From contig NZ_CAJFCL010000001.1 of NCBI RefSeq assembly GCF_904063065.1, positions 124,001 to 188,000 of the forward strand: 64,000 nucleotides of DNA. Direction: 5' to 3'. Positions 58,308-64,000 of the stretch are shown in pieces (the stretch's first letter is position 1; the number at the start of each line of letters is the position of its first letter). The notes under the pieces are model-generated. The model made no database searches. It worked only from the letters and a program-made list of their open reading frames with translations, and was not told the origin of the DNA. Both the position numbers and the translations under genes were made by a program. This stretch comes from Pseudomonas paraversuta (lineage in GTDB: Bacteria > Pseudomonadota > Gammaproteobacteria > Pseudomonadales > Pseudomonadaceae).

Positions 58308-60599
58308 ATGAGAAATATGTATTTGCTGGGCCTGGCCCTTAGTCTGGCCAGTCACTCGGTTTTAGCCCAGAACCCGCCGACACTGCTCCCGCCCAAAGAT
58401 GTGTTTGTGGCTGATCTGCTCAAACAAATGACGGTCGATGAAAAGATCGGCCAACTGCGCCTGATCAGCATCGGCCCGGAAATGCCCCGCGAGATGATTC
58501 GCAAGGAAATCGCTGCAGGCCGTATCGGCGGCACGTTCAACTCGATCACCCGCGCCGAAAACCGTCCGATGCAGGATGCCGCTCAACGCAGCCGCCTGAA
58601 AATCCCGATGTTTTTTGCCTACGACGTGATTCACGGTCATCGCACCATTTTCCCTATCAGCCTGGCCCTTGCCTCCAGCTGGGACATGGACGCCATCGGC
58701 CTGAGCGGCCGGATTGCCGCCAAAGAAGCCAGCGCCGACGGTATTGACCTGACCTTCGCGCCGATGGTCGACATTGCCCGCGACCCGCGCTGGGGGCGCA
58801 CCTCGGAAGGTTTTGGCGAAGACACCTACCTGGTATCGCGCATTGCCAAAGTCATGGTCCACGCCTATCAGGGAGTTTCACCCGCCCTGCCCGGCAACAT
58901 CATGGCCAGCGTCAAGCACTTCGCCCTGTATGGCGCAGTGGAAGGCGGCCGGGACTACAACATCGTCGACATGAGCCCGGTGCGCATGTACCAGGATTAC
59001 TTGCCTCCGTACCGCGCCGCAATTGATGCCGGCGCTGGCGGGGTGATGGTGGCGCTGAACTCGATCAATGGTATCCCGGCCACCGCCAACATGTGGTTGA
59101 TGCAGGATCTGCTGCGCAAGGACTGGGGCTTCAAAGGGGTCGCCGTCAGCGACCATGGCGCGATCATCGAGCTGATCAGGCACGGCGTCGCCAAGGACGG
59201 GCGCGAAGCCGCCAAGCTGGCAATCAAGGCCGGCATCGACATGAGCATGAACGACAAGGTCTATGGCGAAGAATTGCCGGGCTTGCTGAAGTCGGGCGAA
59301 GTGCCACAAAGCGATCTGGATAATGCGGTGCGCGAAGTGCTCGGGGCCAAATACGACATGGGTCTGTTTGCCGACCCGTACCTGCGGATCGGCAAGGCCC
59401 AGGACGATCCGGCCGATGCCAACGCCGATAGCCGCCTGCACCGGCGCGAAGCCCGCGAAGTGGCGCGCAAGAGTCTGGTCCTGCTGAAGAACCAGGACCA
59501 GACCCTGCCACTGAAAAAACAGGCACGCATCGCTCTGGTGGGCCCGCTGGCCAAGGCACCGATCGACATCATGGGCAGCTGGGCGGCCAATGGCCAGCCG
59601 GCGCAATCGGTCACCGTGTTTGACGGCATGCGCAACGCACTCGGCCAGCAGGGCACGCTGATTTATGCCCGGGGCGCCAACATCACCGACGACCAGAAAA
59701 TCGTCGACTATCTGAACTTCCTGAACTTCGACAGCCCGGAAGTGACCAACGACCCGCGCCCGGCCCATGTGATGATTGACGAAGCGGTCAAGGCGGCGCA
59801 GCAGGCCGATGTGGTGGTGGCTGTGGTGGGCGAGTCGCGGGGCATGTCCCACGAGTCGTCGAGCCGCACCAGCCTGGACATGCCAGCCAGCCAGCGCGCC
59901 CTGATCACCGCCCTCAAGGCCACTGGCAAGCCGTTGGTGCTGGTGCTCATGAATGGCCGGCCGCTGTCGATCGACCTGCAACAGCAGCAGGCCGATGCCG
60001 TGCTGGAGACCTGGTTCAGCGGTACTGAAGGCGGCAATGCCATTGCCGATGTCCTGTTCGGCGACTACAACCCCTCCGGCAAGCTGCCCATCACCTTCCC
60101 GCGCTCTGTGGGGCAGATTCCGACCTACTACAGCCACCTGAGCATTGGCCGGCCCTTTACCCCGGGCAAGCCGGGTAACTACACCTCGCAGTACTTCGAC
60201 GAGGCAAACACCCCGCTGTACCCGTTTGGCTATGGCCTGAGCTACACCGATTTCAGCCTGTCGGCCGTCAGCCTGTCCGCCAAAACCCTGAAACCCGGGG
60301 CATCACTGACCGCCAGCGTGACCGTGAAAAACACTGGCAAGCGCGATGGCGAAACCGTGGTCCAGCTCTACCTGCATGATGTCGCCGCCTCCATGAGCCG
60401 GCCGCTCAAGGAGTTGAAGGACTTCCAGAAAATCATGCTCAAGGCCGGAGAGCAGAAAGTCGTGCAGTTCAACATCGACGAGAACGCGCTGAAGTTCTAC
60501 AACCCGCAATTGAAATACGTCGCCGAGCCCGGTGAGTTCGAGGTGATGATCGGCCTTGATTCGCAGAACGTGCAGCAAAACAGCTTCCAATTGTTGTAA
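58308..60599 (+). CDS. bglX: Periplasmic beta-glucosidase BglX (GH3)
   Basis: This secreted glycoside hydrolase of family 3 cleaves beta-glucosides, e.g. oligosaccharides in the periplasm. The 763 residues have a signal peptide (cleavage near LA-QNP) and the GH3 N-terminal barrel with the catalytic nucleophile Asp in VAVSDHGAI. A C-terminal alpha/beta sandwich carries the acid/base region (VVGESRGMSHES) and a fibronectin-III-like end with TVVQLYLHDVAASMSRP. Confidence 0.94.
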   Translation: MRNMYLLGLALSLASHSVLAQNPPTLLPPKDVFVADLLKQMTVDEKIGQLRLISIGPEMPREMIRKEIAAGRIGGTFNSITRAENRPMQDAAQRSRLKIPMFFAYDVIHGHRTIFPISLALASSWDMDAIGLSGRIAAKEASADGIDLTFAPMVDIARDPRWGRTSEGFGEDTYLVSRIAKVMVHAYQGVSPALPGNIMASVKHFALYGAVEGGRDYNIVDMSPVRMYQDYLPPYRAAIDAGAGGVMVALNSINGIPATANMWLMQDLLRKDWGFKGVAVSDHGAIIELIRHGVAKDGREAAKLAIKAGIDMSMNDKVYGEELPGLLKSGEVPQSDLDNAVREVLGAKYDMGLFADPYLRIGKAQDDPADANADSRLHRREAREVARKSLVLLKNQDQTLPLKKQARIALVGPLAKAPIDIMGSWAANGQPAQSVTVFDGMRNALGQQGTLIYARGANITDDQKIVDYLNFLNFDSPEVTNDPRPAHVMIDEAVKAAQQADVVVAVVGESRGMSHESSSRTSLDMPASQRALITALKATGKPLVLVLMNGRPLSIDLQQQQADAVLETWFSGTEGGNAIADVLFGDYNPSGKLPITFPRSVGQIPTYYSHLSIGRPFTPGKPGNYTSQYFDEANTPLYPFGYGLSYTDFSLSAVSLSAKTLKPGASLTASVTVKNTGKRDGETVVQLYLHDVAASMSRPLKELKDFQKIMLKAGEQKVVQFNIDENALKFYNPQLKYVAEPGEFEVMIGLDSQNVQQNSFQLL

Positions 60600-61296
60600 T
60601 TTCCCACATCTGCCGCAAAGGTCAGCCAAGGCCTTTGCGGTGTCTTGAAACACCAATATCCCCTTGACCTTTCCTATCTTTGCACGCGCCTGAAAATGCG
60701 TTCGGACAGCGCTGTTTTTTGTGGTAGGGTTCGCGCCCTCAAAATTCAGTCCGGGGCGTTTAATCCGGCAAAATTTGGTGACAAACGGTCTGAAGCCGAG
60801 CCCATGGGGCCTACACGGTTTTTTACGCTTTCATACACAAAACACGCAGTGATTCAAGCCAAGATCCTACGTTGCAGAGACTCGGCAAAACGCATATCTT
60901 GTATCTATTCGGCCAAACAACCCCACATATAGGGTTTTAGGCCAAAAACCCAACACAACTCAGACGAGAATTTCAAGTCCTTTTCTCGCGCCTGTCGGGT
61001 TTGAGTAAACACGCTTTTAAAGTCCAAACCGCGCATGCGGATGGCAGCCGGTTTCCAGCGTAAAAGCCGGAAAGCGGCCCGGGTGTTGCAGTAAAAATAC
61101 TGTCACCCATCAGGAACAGGATTTGCGCCGGTACGCGCAACCCCAGGACTTCGGCACGGAAGCGGCTTAACCCCCCTTTCTGTACGTCCCGAAGTTGTTA
61201 TACCCGGCTTGATCGTCGGTTGTAGTGCTTCAGGACGGAACGGTGGGCCCCCAAAAGGTGCCCAAACAAACATAGAGAATGTGGAGACACCCCCCC
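60600..61296. promoter_or_regulatory. Regulatory region upstream of nrdA
   Basis: About 700 bp hold no credible gene. A hairpin without T-run (CCGCAAAGG/CCTTTGCGG, 60613-60640) may end bglX. Two NrdR-box-like sites lie at 60889 and 60920. The rest shows short inverted repeats only. Confidence 0.5.
60889..60935 (+). promoter_or_regulatory. Pair of NrdR-box-like sites upstream of nrdA
   Basis: AACGCATATCTTGTAT (60889-60904) and ACCCCACATATAGGGT (60920-60935) match 10 and 12 of 16 positions of ACACWATATATWGTGT. Their starts are 31 bp apart, the three-turn spacing NrdR needs. NrdR represses ribonucleotide reductase genes. Confidence 0.5.
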
Positions 61297-64000
61297 ATGC
61301 AAACCGACACAACTCGCGAGAACTCGCAGGGTTCCGATTCAAATCTGGATCTGTCTGCGACCGCGCCAGGCCAATTGCGCGTGATCAAACGTAACGGGAC
61401 TGTTGTTCCTTACACCGATGACAAGATCACCGTCGCCATCACCAAAGCGTTTCTCGCAGTTGAGGGTGGCAAAGCTGCCGCCTCGTCCCGCATTCACGAC
61501 ACTGTTGCGCGCCTGACTGAACAAGTCACCGCGACCTTCAAGCGTCGCATGCCATCGGGTGGCACCATCCACATCGAAGAAATCCAGGACCAGGTTGAAC
61601 TGGCCCTGATGCGCGCCGGCGAGCAAAAAGTGGCTCGCGACTACGTGATCTACCGCGATGCCCGCTCCAAGGAGCGTGCTAACCGCGCCCCGGCCGAAGA
61701 CACTGTCCAGGCTCACCCGTCGATTCGTATCACCCGCGCTGACGGCACGTTCGCACCTCTGGACATGGGCCGCCTGAACACCATCGTCACCGAGGCCTGC
61801 GAAGGTCTGGCAGAAGTTGACGGCGACCTGATCCAGCGCGAAACCCTGAAAAACCTCTACGACGGCGTAGCCCTGAGCGACGTCAACACCGCCCTGGTGA
61901 TGACCGCCCGCACCCTGGTAGAGCGTGAGCCAAACTACTCCTTCGTAACCGCTCGCCTGCTGATGGACACCCTGCGTGCCGAAGGCTTGAGCTTCCTCGA
62001 AGTGGCAGAAAGCGCGACTCACCACGAGATGGCCGATCTGTACGCCAAAGCCCTGCCGGCCTACATCGCCAAAGGTATCGAGTTCGATTTGCTGAACCCG
62101 GTGCTGGCGACCTTTGACCTGGAAAAACTGGGCAAGGCGATCAACCACGAGCGCGATCAGCAGTTCACCTACCTGGGCCTGCAAACCCTGTACGACCGTT
62201 ACTTCATCCACAAGGATGGCGTGCGTTTCGAACTGCCGCAGATCTTCTTCATGCGCGTGGCCATGGGCCTGGCAATCGAAGAGAAGCAAAAAGAAGACCG
62301 TGCCATCGAGTTCTACAACCTGTTGTCGTCCTTCGACTACATGGCTTCGACTCCGACCCTGTTCAACGCCGGCACCCAGCGTCCACAGCTGTCCAGCTGC
62401 TACCTGACCACAGTTCCGGACGACCTGTCGGGCATCTACCACGCGATCCACGACAACGCCATGCTGTCCAAATTCGCCGGTGGCCTGGGCAACGACTGGA
62501 CTCCGGTACGTGCACTGGGTTCATGGATCAAGGGCACCAACGGCAAATCCCAGGGCGTGGTCCCGTTCCTCAAAGTAGTGAACGACACCGCCGTAGCCGT
62601 TAACCAGGGTGGCAAGCGCAAAGGCGCTGTCTGTGCCTACCTGGAAACCTGGCACATGGACATCGAAGAGTTCATCGAGCTGCGCAAGAACACCGGTGAT
62701 GACCGTCGTCGTACCCACGACATGAACACCGCCAACTGGATCCCTGACCTGTTCATGAAGCGCGTCTTCGATGACGGCCCGTGGACCCTGTTCTCGCCAT
62801 CCGAAGTACCGGACCTGCACGACCTGACCGGCAAGGCCTTCGAAGAGCGTTACGAGTACTACGAAGCCCTGTCCCAGTACCCGGGCAAGATCAAGCTGTT
62901 CAAGACCATTCAGGCCAAAGACCTGTGGCGCAAGATGCTGTCCATGCTGTTTGAAACCGGCCACCCGTGGCTGACCTTCAAAGACCCGTGCAACCTGCGC
63001 AGCCCGCAGCAGCACGTGGGCGTGGTCCACAGCTCGAACCTGTGCACCGAGATCACCCTGAACACCAACAAGGACGAAATCGCGGTCTGCAACCTGGGCT
63101 CGATCAACCTGCCGAACCACATCAAGGACGGCAAGCTCGATACCGACAAGCTCAAGCGCACCATCGATGTAGCCGTACGCATGCTCGATAACGTAATCGA
63201 CATCAACTACTACTCGGTGCCACAAGCCCGCAACTCGAACTTCAAGCACCGTCCGGTCGGCCTGGGGATCATGGGCTTCCAGGACGCGCTGTACCTGCAG
63301 CACATTCCATACGCCTCGCAAGCGGCCGTGGAATTTGCCGACAAGTCGATGGAAGCGGTCAGCTACTACGCGATCCAGGCGTCCTGCGACCTGGCAGACG
63401 AGCGTGGCGCTTACGAGACGTTCCAGGGTTCGCTGTGGTCCAAAGGCGTACTGCCACTGGACTCGCAACAGATCCTGATCGAACAGCGCGGCCAGAAGTA
63501 CATCGACGTTGACCTGAACGAATCCCTGGATTGGGCACCGGTTCGCGCCCGTGTTCAGAGAGGCATCCGTAACTCCAACATCATGGCCATCGCACCGACC
63601 GCCACCATCGCCAACATCACTGGCGTATCGCAGTCGATCGAACCGACTTACCAGAACCTGTACGTGAAATCGAACCTCTCGGGCGAATTCACCGTGATCA
63701 ACCCGTACCTGGTTCGCGACCTCAAGGCCCGCGACCTGTGGGACTCGGTCATGATCAACGACCTGAAGTACTACGACGGTTCCGTGCAGCAGATCGAACG
63801 CATCCCGCAAGAGCTTAAAGAGCTGTATGCCACTGCGTTCGAAGTCGACACCAAGTGGATCGTTGACGCCGCCAGCCGTCGTCAGAAGTGGATCGACCAG
63901 GCTCAGTCGCTCAACCTGTACATCGCCGGCGCTTCGGGCAAGAAGCTGGACGTGACCTACCGCATGGCCTGGTACCGTGGTCTGAAAACCACTTACTACC
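61297..64000 (+). CDS. nrdA: Ribonucleoside-diphosphate reductase alpha subunit NrdA (3' end outside window)
   Basis: The class Ia enzyme reduces ribonucleotides for DNA synthesis. About 901 codons are visible, and the P. aeruginosa protein is about 963 aa. The N-terminus carries two ATP-cone domains (about 28-115 and 143-235), as in P. aeruginosa, where the first controls activity. Catalytic residues appear as SSCYLTT, NLCTEIT (Cys/Glu) and CNLGSINL. The start ATG follows GGAG. The pair of NrdR-box-like sites lies 361 bp upstream. Confidence 0.97.
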   Translation, partial: MQTDTTRENSQGSDSNLDLSATAPGQLRVIKRNGTVVPYTDDKITVAITKAFLAVEGGKAAASSRIHDTVARLTEQVTATFKRRMPSGGTIHIEEIQDQVELALMRAGEQKVARDYVIYRDARSKERANRAPAEDTVQAHPSIRITRADGTFAPLDMGRLNTIVTEACEGLAEVDGDLIQRETLKNLYDGVALSDVNTALVMTARTLVEREPNYSFVTARLLMDTLRAEGLSFLEVAESATHHEMADLYAKALPAYIAKGIEFDLLNPVLATFDLEKLGKAINHERDQQFTYLGLQTLYDRYFIHKDGVRFELPQIFFMRVAMGLAIEEKQKEDRAIEFYNLLSSFDYMASTPTLFNAGTQRPQLSSCYLTTVPDDLSGIYHAIHDNAMLSKFAGGLGNDWTPVRALGSWIKGTNGKSQGVVPFLKVVNDTAVAVNQGGKRKGAVCAYLETWHMDIEEFIELRKNTGDDRRRTHDMNTANWIPDLFMKRVFDDGPWTLFSPSEVPDLHDLTGKAFEERYEYYEALSQYPGKIKLFKTIQAKDLWRKMLSMLFETGHPWLTFKDPCNLRSPQQHVGVVHSSNLCTEITLNTNKDEIAVCNLGSINLPNHIKDGKLDTDKLKRTIDVAVRMLDNVIDINYYSVPQARNSNFKHRPVGLGIMGFQDALYLQHIPYASQAAVEFADKSMEAVSYYAIQASCDLADERGAYETFQGSLWSKGVLPLDSQQILIEQRGQKYIDVDLNESLDWAPVRARVQRGIRNSNIMAIAPTATIANITGVSQSIEPTYQNLYVKSNLSGEFTVINPYLVRDLKARDLWDSVMINDLKYYDGSVQQIERIPQELKELYATAFEVDTKWIVDAASRRQKWIDQAQSLNLYIAGASGKKLDVTYRMAWYRGLKTTYY

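Overview
The window is chromosomal DNA from a Pseudomonas, most likely of the fluorescens/fragi type rather than P. aeruginosa. The reasons are the sigX-oprF, tol-oprL and ruvCAB-tolQRA gene orders, an OprF without cysteines, an NrdA with two ATP-cone domains, and Pseudomonas-type REP hairpins (GTAGGAGCGAGC type). Most genes are conserved housekeeping or envelope genes. No complete phage, IS element, CRISPR array or rRNA operon was seen.

Layout. 1-1.07 kb: the end of an OafA-type acyltransferase beside a tRNA-Lys that is a known island insertion site in P. aeruginosa. 1.1-13.6 kb (minus strand): queC-queE, then cpoB-pal-tolB-tolA-tolR-tolQ-ybgC (outer-membrane constriction), ruvB-ruvA-ruvC (Holliday junctions), yebC, aspS and a small zinc ribbon. 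13.6-14.9 kb: an A/C-rich gene-poor gap with a decayed reading frame, where P. aeruginosa carries dps. 14.9-18.3 kb: a membrane-anchored cold-shock protein, slyX, a HIT protein and an OprD porin. 18.5-30.2 kb: mscS, yajQ, panE, an orphan histidine kinase with a PduO-type cobalamin adenosyltransferase, yggL, dacB, rlmKL, rmf, pyrD. 30.4-36 kb: oprF, sigX, cmpX and crfX, then a ZntB-like transporter, RraA and a hydrolase. 36-42.1 kb: ppsA with its divergent regulator ppsR, a lone prpD, and a 2Fe-2S oxidoreductase. 42.4-45.2 kb: class I fumarase and an iron-type alcohol dehydrogenase.

45.4-53.6 kb is the most accessory-looking part. It holds a DUF4917 protein with SIR2-like motifs, an XRE-cupin regulator divergent from a class II aldolase and a DapA-like lyase with a repeated operator between them, a YegP-type protein, and an iron-starvation module (Fur-box candidate, FecI-like sigma, FecR-like anti-sigma, HasR-like TonB receptor) without a hemophore gene. 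53.6-64 kb: a ribbon-helix-helix protein with a PfpI protein, a methyltransferase, a lemA/TPM operon, periplasmic bglX, and nrdA (cut by the window end) preceded by two NrdR-box-like sites 31 bp apart.

I found no plainly new multi-gene system. The best candidates for undescribed biology are the DUF4917/SIR2-like protein, the XRE-cupin/aldolase/DapA-like unit with three operator half-sites, the HasR-like signalling receptor without HasA, and the decayed frame at 14.7-14.9 kb.
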